Of a DNA stretch of 64,000 bases, positions 16,536 to 29,751 are shown piece by piece; position 1 is the first letter of the stretch; each line of letters starts with the position of its first letter. The DNA is taken from assembly GCA_035911095.1 (NCBI GenBank), contig JAMHWF010000087.1, positions 1 through 64,000 on the forward strand, read 5' to 3'. The stretch comes from JAMHWF01 sp035911095. GTDB lineage: Bacteria; Pseudomonadota; Gammaproteobacteria; Burkholderiales; Burkholderiaceae_C. The notes beneath the pieces are model-generated. The model was given only the letters and a program-made list of their open reading frames with translations, was not told where the DNA came from and searched no databases. The translations under genes were made by a program, and so were the position numbers.

Positions 16536-18176
16536 TCAGAAGCTCGTCCGCGCCTTCACCAGCAGCTGCACCCGGCTGATGTCGTCGTCGACCCTGAGCG
16601 GGAACGCCAGGTCGACGTGGATCACGTTGCCGAAGGCCGAGCGGGTGTTGACGATGCGCAGCCCGGCACCCACGTTGGCCAGCCAGCCCGGGTTGACCGG
16701 GTTCGCATAGGGCCCGCCCCAGGCGCGCCCGATGTCGGCGAAGGCGGCGCCGCCGAGGCGGAACAGCCGCCACAGGTAGACATCGGTGTAGACCCGCTCC
16801 TCGAGCGTGAAGAGCGCGCGCCGGTGGCCGCTCTGGTAGCGCAGCGGGTAGCCGCGCAGGCCGTTGTCGCCGCCGAGCATCAGCGTGTCCAGCGGCGCTG
16901 CCCGGCTCAGCACGTCGGCCTCGGCCGAGGCGTAGAACAGCCGCCGCTCGCCCTGCGGCCGGAAGTACTGGACGCTCGCGCCGACGCGCTGGCGCTGCAG
17001 CCGCCCGCTCACGACCTCGCCCGAGAGGTTGGCCGAAGCGAGCAATGTCCGGTCCTCGGCCGGCTCGAAGCCGCGGCTGACCGAGGCGCTGTAGAGCAGC
17101 GCCTCGCGGCTCGAGCCCAGGCCCTTCGCCGCCCAGCCCAGCTGCACCCGCGCCACCAGGCCCATCGCGAAGAACTCGGGCCGGCCCATCACATTGCGGT
17201 TGTGCTGGCGCTCGAAGCGGTCCTCGATCAGCTCGTAGCGCAGGAACGGCGCGACGTCGCGCTCGTCGGGGTTCACCGCCGCCGGCGGGGTGCGCCCCGG
17301 CGCGACCTCGTAGGCGTCGTCGCGCAGGCCGACGCCGACGCTGAAGCGCCGGATCCAGCCCTCGTCGATCCCGGGCGACCAACCGCCGAACACCTCGGCG
17401 CGCTTGCGCCGCAGGCGGTACTGGCCGGCGACGTCGCCGGCGACGTAGATCGACTCGATGCGGTCGTCGCGCGAGGTCGAGAAGCCCGCCGCCCAGCGGG
17501 TGTCGAGCGCATAGAACGGCCGCTCGACCGACAGCGCGTCGCTGCGCCCGTCGCTGTTGGTGGCATGGCTGACCGAGAGCGCGGTCCAGCCGCCGAAGGC
17601 GTGGTCGTTCGCGAAGCCGATCTCGGTGCCCGAGCGGTCGGCGTCGGTCGAGTGGCCGATCGACAGCGTGGTGCCGGTACCGAACAGGTTGTACTCGCGC
17701 AGCCCGATACCGCTCGAGTTGGAGCCGCCCGAGCGGCCCGCCCGCACGCCGATGTCGAGCGACCAGGTGTCGCGTGTGGAGACCTCGATGTCGACCACGC
17801 CGTCGTGCACCGCGACGACCTTGAACTGCGCGTCGTAGAGGAAGCGCATGCTGCGCAGCAGGCGCTCGTTCTCCTCGATCAGGCGCGCCGAGACCGGGTC
17901 GCCGGTGCGGAACAGCAGCGCCCGGGCGATGACCTCCTCGCGCGTGCGCACGTGCAGCGCGTTGGCCCAGGCGAAGAGCCGCTTGCGCTCGCGCGCATCG
18001 TCGAGGTCGAAGATCTCGCCGGCCACGATGCGCACCTCGCCGACGGTCGCGCCTGCGGCCTCGAGCTCGGCGAAGCTGGGCATCGGGCGGTCCTCGCCTT
18101 GCCCCAGGGCCACGGTGCAGGCCGCCGACAACCAGGCGGCTGCGACGACACCTCTCGCCCAGCGTCCCATCGACAT
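16536..18176 (-). CDS. Omp85/BamA-TamA-family outer-membrane protein
   Basis: The start is the ATG at 18176 (alternative 18170), giving 546 aa with a signal peptide ending near VALGQ. About residues 60-120 form one POTRA-like segment (RLIEENERLLRSMRFLY, VVDIEVSTRDTWSLDIG). The rest is a surface-antigen D15 barrel rich in alternating strands, with the Omp85 motif GGDNGLRGYPLRY near residue 440, and it ends in aromatic Phe as outer-membrane barrels do. It is shorter than BamA (about 760-810 aa, five POTRA), so it is a specialised paralogue. It is the last gene of the minus-strand run that begins at fliE, 140 bp after the phosphodiesterase gene. It could be the outer-membrane partner of the giant-protein export cluster (inference). 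Confidence 0.85.
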   Translation of the reverse strand: MSMGRWARGVVAAAWLSAACTVALGQGEDRPMPSFAELEAAGATVGEVRIVAGEIFDLDDARERKRLFAWANALHVRTREEVIARALLFRTGDPVSARLIEENERLLRSMRFLYDAQFKVVAVHDGVVDIEVSTRDTWSLDIGVRAGRSGGSNSSGIGLREYNLFGTGTTLSIGHSTDADRSGTEIGFANDHAFGGWTALSVSHATNSDGRSDALSVERPFYALDTRWAAGFSTSRDDRIESIYVAGDVAGQYRLRRKRAEVFGGWSPGIDEGWIRRFSVGVGLRDDAYEVAPGRTPPAAVNPDERDVAPFLRYELIEDRFERQHNRNVMGRPEFFAMGLVARVQLGWAAKGLGSSREALLYSASVSRGFEPAEDRTLLASANLSGEVVSGRLQRQRVGASVQYFRPQGERRLFYASAEADVLSRAAPLDTLMLGGDNGLRGYPLRYQSGHRRALFTLEERVYTDVYLWRLFRLGGAAFADIGRAWGGPYANPVNPGWLANVGAGLRIVNTRSAFGNVIHVDLAFPLRVDDDISRVQLLVKARTSF

Positions 18177-18316
18177 GCGGGCCAGTCTGGCATGGACACC
18201 CCGGCGCGGCGCACCGGGTCTCGCCCCGTCTGTCGGGAAACGCACACGGCCGCTTGACACGGCGTGGGCTTGCGGGCGGCGGCGGGCCAACGGGGCCCGC
18301 ACGGCAAGCGGCAGGC

Positions 18317-20076
18317 TCAGCCCATGCGCCGCAGCAGCTCGTCCGGCGGCACCGCCGGCGACAGCAGGTAGCCCTGGTAGCCGTCGCAGCCGACACCGGC
18401 GACGGCCGCCAGCTGGGCCTCGGTCTCGACGCCTTCGGCCACCACGCACATGCCGAGGCTGTGGCCCAGGCGCACGATGGTCTCGACGATCGCCAGGTCG
18501 CGCCGCTCGCCCGGCAGGTCGCTGACGAACGAGCGGTCGATCTTCAGCTCGTCGACCGGAAAGCGCTTCAGGTAGCTCAGCGACGAGTAGCCGGTGCCGA
18601 AGTCGTCGATCGACAGCATCACGCCGAGCGCCTTCAGATCGCCCAGCAGCGGGGCGGCGAGCTTCAGGTTCATCAGCGCGCTCTCGGTGAGCTCGATCAC
18701 CAGCTGCGCCGGCGGCAGCCCCGAGCGCTGGAGCGCGTCGCGCACCACCTGGACGAAGCCGCCGTCGAGCTGCCAGCGCGAGACGTTGACCGCGATCTGC
18801 ACCGGATACCCGCGCCGGCCCCACTCGGCGGCCTGGCGGCAGGCCTCGCCGAGCACCCACTCGCCGATCGGCACGATCAGCCCGCTCTCCTCGGCCAGCG
18901 GAATGAAGCGCGGCGGCGCGATCCAGCCGAGCGTCGGGTGCTGCCAGCGCAGCAGGGCCTCGGCGCCGATGATGCGGCCGCCGGCGAGGCCGAACTTGGG
19001 CTGGTAGTGCAGCTGCAGCTGGCCGCCCTGCTCGACCGCCTGGCGCAGCTGGATGTCGAGCGTCAGGCGCTCGATCGAGCGTGCGTTCAGCTCCTGCGCG
19101 AAGTAGGCGTAGCGCCCGCGGCCCAGGCCGCGCGCCTGCGAGGTCGCGAGCGCGGCGCTCTTCATCAGCGTCTCGGCGTCGGGACCGTCGGTGGGCGAGA
19201 CGGCGATGCCGATCGATGGCGGGGCGAAGATCTGGTGGCCGTCGACATCGACCGCCGCGCCGAGCAGCTTGACCAGGCGCGCCGCGGCATGGCCCGCGTC
19301 GTCGGGATGCGCGAGCTCGCACAGCAGCACGACGAACTCGTCCTGGCCGACCCGGCCGACGAGGTCGCGCCGCAGCGCGGGGCCCTTCTCGGTCGACGAG
19401 TCGCCGCGCCGCAAGCCGCCGTGCAGGCGGCGCGCGATCGCCATCAGCAGGCGGTCGGCGGCGCCCTCGCCGAGCGTCTCGCGCACCTGCTGCACCGCGT
19501 CGAACTGCAGCTGCAGCACGGCCACCGAGCCGTCGGCCCGCGCCATCGAAGGCTCGATGTGGCGGATGAACGACTGCCGGTTCGGCAGCCCGGTCGCGGC
19601 GTCGACGTTGGCCAGCCGGTCCTGGTAGCGCTTGAAGGCCAGCGTGTTGCGCACGCGCAGCAACAGCTCGCTCTCGTCGACCGGCTTGGCCAGGAACTCG
19701 GAGGCGCCCAGCTCGAGCGCGCGCAGCTTGGTCGCCGCATTGCTCGCCGCGGTCAGCACGATCACCGGCGTGTACTTCAGGTCGGGATCGGCGCGCAGCT
19801 CGGCCAGGATGTCGAAGCCGGAGATGCCCGGCATCATCAGGTCGAGCAGCAGCAGGTCGGGGCGCAGCAGGCGGATCTGCGTCATCGCCAGGGCCGGCTC
19901 GTTGCAGCCGACGAAGCGCGAGTAGCCGCCGTCGGACAGATGCGACTCGATCAGGTCGGTCATGATCGGCTCGTCGTCGACCATCATCACGACGGCCCCG
20001 GCCAGCGGTGGCTCGCCGCCGCCCCAGGCGTCGTCGACGGCGAACTCGGCGAGCGGGGTGAAGTCGGTCCTCGCGT

Positions 20077-20080
<4 letters not shown>
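18317..20080 (-). CDS. Response regulator with degenerate GGDEF and intact EAL domain (c-di-GMP phosphodiesterase)
   Basis: The 587-residue protein starts at the ATG at 20080, overlapping the kinase stop as ATGA. A receiver domain (about 28-145) has the phospho-Asp in PDLLLLDLMMPG and switch Lys in FLAKPVDE. The diguanylate-cyclase domain (about 155-315) is degenerate: the signature reads VGQDEF instead of GGDEF, so synthesis is unlikely. The EAL domain (about 330-587) keeps the catalytic residues: AEALLRW, AVNVSRW, ELTESALM, DDFGTGYSS, KIDRSFV and AEGVET. It should hydrolyse c-di-GMP when phosphorylated by the kinase encoded just upstream. Lowered c-di-GMP normally favours motility or adhesin release. 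Confidence 0.93.
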
Positions 20081-22787
<2,707 letters not shown>

Positions 22788-22791
<4 letters not shown>

Positions 22792-25700
22792 GAGGATTCC
22801 TCGGTGGCGGGTAGCGGCGCTTGCGCGCGGGCGCCCGGCGGCGCTGCGCCTGCGGCAGCGCCGGCCGGCGCGGCAGCGGCGCCTTTGGCCGCCGCGAGGA
22901 CGGCGGCGGAAAGGGAAACGGGCGACGGCGCGGGCGACGGCCGCGGGGCCGGCGCCTCGGCGTCGAACAGGCGCTCGACGTCGTCTTCCGGCTCGTCGTC
23001 GTCGCCGCCGGCCGCGGCGCTGCGCCGCGCGCGGTTGAGCACCGGCAGCGGGTCGAGCGTCTGCCAGCTCGGCAGCGCCGACAGCATCGAGCCGACCAGC
23101 ACGCCACCGCGCAGCAGCCAGATCGCATAGCCCGCCGAGAGGCCGGTGGTCACGGCGACGGCCGCCGTCTGCACCTGCTGCTCGGCCTGGGCCTGTTCTT
23201 CAAGCCGGCTGCGCAGCTCGTCGAAAGGCGTGCCGGAGCCGGACCTCGAGAGCATCTCGTACCAGGCGGCCAGCGCGGCCGATGTCTCCACGTCGGCAGG
23301 GGCCAGCGCCGCGACCAGCGCCGGGGCCGCCGGCGCGTCCGAGCGCAGGCGCTCGGTGGCGGCACCGGCCGGCGCACCCGGCCGCGAGGCGGGGCTGAAC
23401 CCCTCGCTGCCGGACGACACGGCGAAGGGCGGCGCCGACGACCCGGTGTCGCCGATGCCCTGGACGATCGGCGCCACGCCCGCCTCGGTGCCCGCGGCCG
23501 TGACGGTGGCGGCGTGCTCGCGGGCCACCGACGAGACGAGCGCCAGCGCCGGCTCTGCGGCGAGCGCAGGCGCGGGCGCGGGCGCCAGGTCGAGCAGCAC
23601 GGGCAGCGTCACGGCCGCCGGTGACGGTGCCGGAGCAGGCGTGGGGGCCGGCGCCGGGACGGGTGGCGGCGTCGGTGCCGGCGTCGGTGCGGGCGCAGGC
23701 GTCGGTGCCGGGGGCGGCGTCGGCGACGGGGTGGGAGAAGGCGAGGGGGTCGGCGTGGGCGAAGGCGCCGGCGCCGGAGGGGCCGCGGCCGGCGTGAAGC
23801 TCAGCTGCGGATCGCCCAGCGTCACGACGCCCCCGGCCCCGTCGTCGAGCTCGAGGCGGTAGCTCGGCGCGTCGGCGCCGCCGCCGTGGACGAAGCGCAC
23901 TTCGCCGGCCTGCACCTGCGCCAGCGTGAAGCTGCCCAGCGCGGCACCCGGCGCCGAGACGAGCTCGAAGCGCCCGCCGGTGACCGCGAGCACGCGCAGC
24001 TCGAGCTGCGATGCGCCCTGCTCGACGTCGATCGCCTCGATGCGCGGCAGCGCGCTGCCGCCCTGCACGACGGCGAGCTCGTGGGCCAGCACGCGCGGCG
24101 CGTCGTTGACCGGCCGCACGTCGATGCGCAGCTCATGCGTCGCCAGTTCCAGGTCGTTGCCCGTGCCGGCGCGGCCGCCGTCGTCGCGCAGGCGGAACTC
24201 GAGCCGGGCGAGGCCGGGGCCGTGGGCATCGGCCGGCGGCGCGACGACCAGCGCACCCGCCGCCAGCTCGGCCGCGGTCACCGTGTCGCCGGCCCGCAGC
24301 GCGTTGCCGTGCAGCAGGAACCGGCCCTCGACGGCGACGACCTGCACCGAATGCAGCGCATTGGCGCCGCCGTCGTCCCGGTCGTCGAAGCCGAAGTCCG
24401 CCGCCACCAGCGTGCGCCGGCCGTCCTCGTCGATCGTGATCGTCGCGTCGGCGCCGTGCGGCGGCGCGTTGACCGGCGTGACGGTCACGCGGATCGTCTG
24501 CGTCGCGCTCAGCAGGCCGTCGCTGGCCTCCACGACCACCACGTAGAGGTTGTCGCGATTGCTGTCACCCGGCTGCGCATGGTCCGGCGCGACGGCGAAG
24601 GCCAGCGCGCCGCTCGTCGCGTCGATCGTGAAGCGGGCGGCGTCGGCACCGCCGACGATCGCGTAGCGCAGCACCGTGCCGGCGTCCTCGTCGGCCGCGG
24701 TGACGGTGGTGACCGCGCGCGTGTGCTCGGCGACGGCGAGCGAGGCGATCGGCCCGCCGCCGCCGGAGGTGACCACCGGCGCGCGGTCGTTGACGTCGGT
24801 GAGCTCGATGTCGAAGTCGAGCGCGCTCGTCGAGCCGTCGGCCGAGGTCGCGAGCACGCGGATCGTGTGGCTGCGCTCGGTCTCGAAGTCGAGCCGGCTG
24901 CCGTCGGCGACCGTGACCACGCCGGTCGCTGCGTCGATCGCGAAGCGGCCGCCGGCGTCGTTGCTCAGCGTGTAGGTCACCGTGTTGAGGCTGCCGTCCG
25001 CATCGACCGCCCGCGCGGTGATGCCCACCGCGGTACCGGTGGCGGCGCCTTCGGCGACGCGGTCGGCGGCAGGGTTCAGGTCGACGACCGGGCCGAGGTC
25101 GAACTCGTCGACGTCGGCGACGCGCACGCGGACCAGCTGGCTGTCCGTCTGCACGCCGTCGCTGACCCGTACGCGGACCTCGTAGACGTTGTCGGCGCCG
25201 CTGTCGGTCGGGTGCTCGAAGTCCGGCGCGACCAGGAAGCGCAGCTGGCCGCTCGCGGCGTCGATCGTGAAGCGGCCGGCGTCGGCGCCGCCGTCGAGGT
25301 CCCAGACGAGCGTGCCGGGGGCATCGGCATCGCTGGCGGTCACGGTGGTCACCGCCTGCTGGTTCTCGCCGACGACGACCTCGGCGGGGGCGACGATGAC
25401 CGGCGCGCTGTCGTTGAGGTCGCGCAGCGCGATCGTGAAGCTGCGCGTGGTGAAGCTGCCGTCGCCGGACGTCGCGCGCACGGTGATCGCATGGCTCGTC
25501 GCGGCCTCGAAGTCGAGCCGGCTGCCGTCGGCGACCGTGACCACGCCGGTGGCCGCGTTGATCGCGAAGCGGCCGCCCGCGTCGTTCGTGAGCGAATAGC
25601 TGACGAGGGCGGTGTCCGGGTCGACCGCGCGGGCGGTGATGCCGACCAGCGTGCCGTTCGCGGCGTTCTCGTCGACGCGCTCGGTGGTGGCGTCGATGTC

Positions 25701-28634
25701 GGCGACCGGGCCGACCGGCTCGTCGTCGACGTTGGTCACCATCACCACGATGTCCTGCGCCGTGGAGTCGAGCGGGCCGTCGCTGGCCCGCACCGTCACG
25801 TAGTAGGTGTTGTTGCCGTCGCCGTCGATCGGCGCCTCGTAGTCGGGTGCCTGGACGAAGCTCAGCGCGCCGCTGACCGCGTCGATGCGGAAGCGGGCGG
25901 CGTCGACGCCGCCGACGATGCGGTAGGACGGGACGGTGCCTTCCGGGTCGATTGCGATGATGGTCGTCACCGCGGACGTGCCTTCCGGGATGCTGTGCAT
26001 GACCACCGGCATGCCGCCGCCGCTGACGATGACCGGCGGCGCGTTGACCGGCGTGACGCTGACGGACAGGGTCTGGGTCACGCTCATGCCGCCGTCGCTG
26101 GCCCGCACGGTGACCATGTAGGGCAGCGCCTCGGGCACGGCCGGCGCGATGAAGCGCAGCGCGCCGGTGCCGGCGTCGATCGTGAAGAGGGCCTCATCGG
26201 CGCCGCCGGCCAGCGTGTAGCTGAGCGGCGCGCCTTCCGGGTCCTCGGCGCGCACCAGGCCGACATCCAGCGTTCCTTGCTGGACGACGACGGAGGCGAA
26301 CACGCCGCCGCCGTGGCTGACGATGCGCGGCGGCTCGTTGACGTTCGTCACGGTGACCCGCAGCGCCTGCGTCGCGGTCAGGCCGCCGCGGTCGGTCACG
26401 GTGCGCACCACCTCGTAGACGTTGTCGGCGTTCTGGTCCGTCGGGCGCTCGAAGTCCGGCAGCACGAGGAAGCCCAGCGCGCCGCTCGTGGTGTTGAACC
26501 AGAAGCGCGCCGCGTCGGGCCCCGAGAGCGACCAGGTGTGCAGCTCGCCGGCGTCGACGTCGACCGCGCCGGAGACCGCGACCCCGACGGTGTTCTCGGC
26601 GACCGACACGTCCACCGAACTGCCGCCGAGCATGATCGGCGCCTCGTTGACGTTGCGCACCGTCACCGTCACCGACCGCGTGCTGTAACCCTCGGCGCCG
26701 GCGACCTGCACCGTCAGCTGGTAGACGTTGTCGAAGTTGGCGTCGGCCGGCCCCTCGAAGTTCGGCGCCGTCTTGAAGCGCAGCACGCCGCTCGTCGCGT
26801 CGATCTCGAAGCGCGTCGCGTCGGCGCCGCCGGTGATCGACCAGGCCAGCGCGCCGCTGCCCGAGACGGCGAGGTCGGCGACGACGAGCTGGTTCTCGTC
26901 GTGGGCGAAGGCCAGCGGATCGGTCTGGATCACCGGCCCGCCCTGGACGCGCAGCGCGAGGCCGTCGACCGGCGCGCCGATGCCGAGGTCGCTCGCGTCG
27001 AGGAAGAGGCTCGCGGTGCCCTGCGTCGGCAGGCCCGGCGACCAGGCCCGCGTGAGCGTCAGCGCGGCGACGTCGCCGGTGTCGACGGCGAGGCCGTTCG
27101 AGCCGACCGTGGCGCTGCCGCCGAGGGTAACCAGCAGCGTGCCGGCGGCGAGCGTCTGGTTACCGATCTGGGTCGCGGTCGACACGAGCTCGAGCCCGAG
27201 GATCGGCTGGGTGATGCCGAGATCGGCGCCCGCCACGAGGCGCACGGTAGTGCCCGACGGCGTAAAGCCTGCCGCGACCGCCGAGGGCACGAAGGCAAAG
27301 ATGTCGCCCTGGCCGCCGGCCCCGTCGTCGCCGCTGAACAGCAGCGTGCCGGCAGCGAGCGTCACCCCGCCGACCTGCGTCTGCGTCTCGACCAGGGCCA
27401 GGCCGCGGACGTCGCCGACCGCGGCGCCGCCGAAGACGTCGCCGATCGACTTCATCAACACGCTGAAGCTGCCGGCGCTGTAGTCGCCGGCTGTCGTCGG
27501 CCGGAAGCGCACGACGTCGCCCGCCCCGGCGTTCACGCTGTTGCTGCCGGTCAGCGTCGTCGTCGAATCGACGGTGAACAGCAGGTCGCCCGCCACCACG
27601 CTGCGCTGGTCCATCGGCGTCAACAGGAAGCCGAGCAGCCCGCCGGACCAGGCCACGTCGCGCGAGACGCGCACCACGTCGTCGAGCCCAGCGGCCGAGC
27701 CGAAGTTCGACAGCGAGAAGCGCGCCTCGAAGCGGCCGGTGGAGTCGCTGCCGAGACTGGTGTTGTCGACCAGGCCCAGCAGGCGCTGGTCGTTGACGGC
27801 GGCCGGCGACGCACCGCCCGAGCCCGCCCAGGTGCCGGTGCCGGAGGCGCCGAGCCAGACGCTGACGCCGCTCGGGTCGGCCAGCAGCCCGCCCCAGCCC
27901 GCCTGCAAGGCGGCCGAGGCGATGCTGCGCGCCTCGATGGCGCCGCTCTTCACCTCGAGCTGCCAGTCGCCGCCGCGCAGGGCGGCGCCGGTGGCGTCGT
28001 CGCTCGCGGCGACGTCGGCGCCGGTCAGCGCCGCCAGGTCGGCGATCAGCTGGCGCCCGGTCGCGTCGGTGGCGACGTCGCAGCCGTAGAGCAGCAGGTC
28101 GCCGTCGGCACCGAAGGCCGCGCCCCAGCCGGCGATCTCGTCGGCGCGGGCGAGCACGCTCGCGGCGTCCAGGCGCGCGCTGCCGAGCTGCATCGCGCCC
28201 GCCTCGCCGTGCGCGATCAGGTGCACCGCGGACAGGTTGCGCGCGCCGGCCAGCGCCTCGCCGATCCGCGCCAGGCCGTCCTCGTCGGCGTCCAGGCGCA
28301 GCACCTCGATCTGGCGACCCGCGGCGCGCTGCGCCTCGAGGTCGGCGAGCAGGGTCTCGATCTCGGGCACCCGCGCGTCGATGACGACGAGCTCGAGGCC
28401 CGCCTCGTCGTGCCGCATCTCGCCGGCGGCGGTCGTCGCGACCAGCGCGGCGCCGGCCTCGGCCCCGCCGAAGGCGGCCACGCCGAGGTCGACCGAATGC
28501 AGCAGACGCGGCTCCAGCGCCTCGCACAGGGGGCGCAGCGCGTGCCCTGCCTCGCGCGCCGCGTCGCGGCGGCGGCGCCAGGCGCCGAGCGCGGCGCGCG
28601 CCTGGCCCCAGGCGCGGGCGACCCGCGGCGTCAC
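22788..28634 (-). CDS. Giant LEPR-type / DUF4347 / cadherin-repeat surface protein
   Basis: The start is GTG at 28634, with GGAAGG six bases upstream; 1,948 aa. The N-terminus is basic without a classical signal peptide and carries ALEPRLLHS at 39-47, matching the LEPR-XLL motif of very long repetitive proteobacterial proteins. A DUF4347 domain follows (about 80-240; VHLIAHGEAGAMQLGS, DLLLYGCDVA). After a beta-rich region come eight cadherin-like repeats (about 576-1380) with DLNDSAPVI and DVNDRAPVV linkers, two CSPG/NG2-like repeats (about 1390-1600) and a Pro-rich hinge (about 1615-1668). The C-terminus has one hydrophobic segment, GLSAGYAIWLLRGGVLVGSM (near 1835-1855), then PLPVLNRARRS and an acidic tail. 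There are no RTX nonapeptides and no LPXTG. It is probably an adhesin exported by the genes upstream. Confidence 0.88.
23630..23790. repeat. Pro-rich hinge-coding repeat in the giant gene
   Basis: Roughly 160 bp of degenerate hexamers encode alternating Pro with Ala, Thr or Ser (PTPTPSPSP, then APTPAPAPTPAP). The segment separates the repeat domains from the C-terminal membrane module. Such stretches are prone to slippage, and the sequence should be checked for length variation. Confidence 0.75.
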
Positions 28635-28710
28635 CGAGGCCCTTCCGCGCCGGGCGCGAACGCTCCGCGCAGCGCGCGAGCACCGCCTGCAGGCGGTCGC
28701 GCCAGCGGGC

Positions 28711-29751
28711 TCATCGGGCGGCGCGCTGGGCGACGCGGGCCGGCAGCTCGACCTTGCAGCGCAGTCCCGCGGGCAGGCTCAGTTGCGGGTTGGGCAGGGT
28801 CAGCCGCACGCGGAAGGTGTTGCTGGCCGCATCCATCAGGCGGTCGACCTGGCGCACACGGGCGGTCACCGGCGGGGCGTCGGGCAGCTCCGGCTGCACG
28901 ACGACCGCGTCGCCGGGCGCGAAGCTGCCGAACTGCGCCACCGGCACCATCAGCTCGACGCGCAGCGGGTCGATCACCGCAATGCGCAGCAGCGGCCGCT
29001 CCTCGGCGCGCTCGCCCGGGTTCATGTAGCGCTCGGCGACGACGCCCTCGAACGGGCTGCGCAGCGTGCGCTGCTCGAGCTGCGCCTCGGCCACGTCGCG
29101 CTCGCGCCGCCAGACGGATTGCTGGCCCTGCGCCTGCGCCACCTTCTGGCGCGCCACCTCGGCCTCGGCCTTGGCCTGCTCGAGCGCCTGCGGCGAAAGG
29201 AAGTTCTCGGCGATCAGCTGCTGGGCGCGCTCGACCTTCTGCTGCGCGAGTTCGTGCGCCGCCAGCGCGGCGCGCACGTCGGAATCGATGCGCACCCGCT
29301 CCTCGGCGACGCCGTGGTTCGCCCGCTCGACGCCGGCGCGCAGGCGCACCAGCGGCTGGCCGGCCTTGACCAGGTCGCCGCGGTCGACCTCGAAGCGCTC
29401 GATCACGCCGACCACGGGCGTGCCGACCTCGGCGATGCGGTCCGGCTCGATCAGGCAGCCGACCGGGCGCGGCAGCGCGGCGGCCGCCTGTGCGGCCGGC
29501 GGCCGCACCAGCGTCAGCGGCGTCATCGGCGTGGCCGGCGGGACGGCCGCCTGCGCCGTGCCCTGTGCGGCGGCGGCGGCCGACAGCGCGCACAGCGCGA
29601 CGCCGAGCGCCAGCCCGCCGGCCTGGCGGGCGAACGCGCCGGCGGCGGCGCCCGGGGCGCCCGCGGCATGCGGCGCGGCGTTCGCGAGGGCGGTCGGCTG
29701 GCGCCGGTTCGGCCGTCGGCTCAGCAGGCCGGAGGCAAGCGTCGTTCCCAT
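28711..29751 (-). CDS. Periplasmic adaptor protein (HlyD/RND MFP family)
   Basis: The 346-residue protein starts at the ATG at 29751, inside the last 31 bp of the SecA-like gene. An N-terminal hydrophobic segment (GGLALGVALCALSAAAAAQG, about 45-64) is a signal peptide or anchor. A lipoyl-type half-motif (IERFEVDRGDLVKAGQPLVRL), an alpha-helical hairpin of about 85 residues with coiled-coil character (RIDSDVRAALAAHELAQQ to AEAQLEQ), the second lipoyl half (RSPFEGVVAERYMNPGE) and a beta-barrel follow. Such adaptors bridge an inner-membrane pump to an outer-membrane channel. No pump of RND or ABC type is adjacent; the neighbours are the SecA-like motor upstream and the giant protein 77 bp downstream. 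Confidence 0.88.
   Translation of the reverse strand: MGTTLASGLLSRRPNRRQPTALANAAPHAAGAPGAAAGAFARQAGGLALGVALCALSAAAAAQGTAQAAVPPATPMTPLTLVRPPAAQAAAALPRPVGCLIEPDRIAEVGTPVVGVIERFEVDRGDLVKAGQPLVRLRAGVERANHGVAEERVRIDSDVRAALAAHELAQQKVERAQQLIAENFLSPQALEQAKAEAEVARQKVAQAQGQQSVWRRERDVAEAQLEQRTLRSPFEGVVAERYMNPGERAEERPLLRIAVIDPLRVELMVPVAQFGSFAPGDAVVVQPELPDAPPVTARVRQVDRLMDAASNTFRVRLTLPNPQLSLPAGLRCKVELPARVAQRAAR

Noticed and set aside
23886..29369. A 1,827-residue plus-strand open frame opposite the giant repeat gene
   Set aside because: The repetitive Asp/Arg/Val/His composition mirrors the cadherin repeats on the other strand. It has no start context and no family motif.
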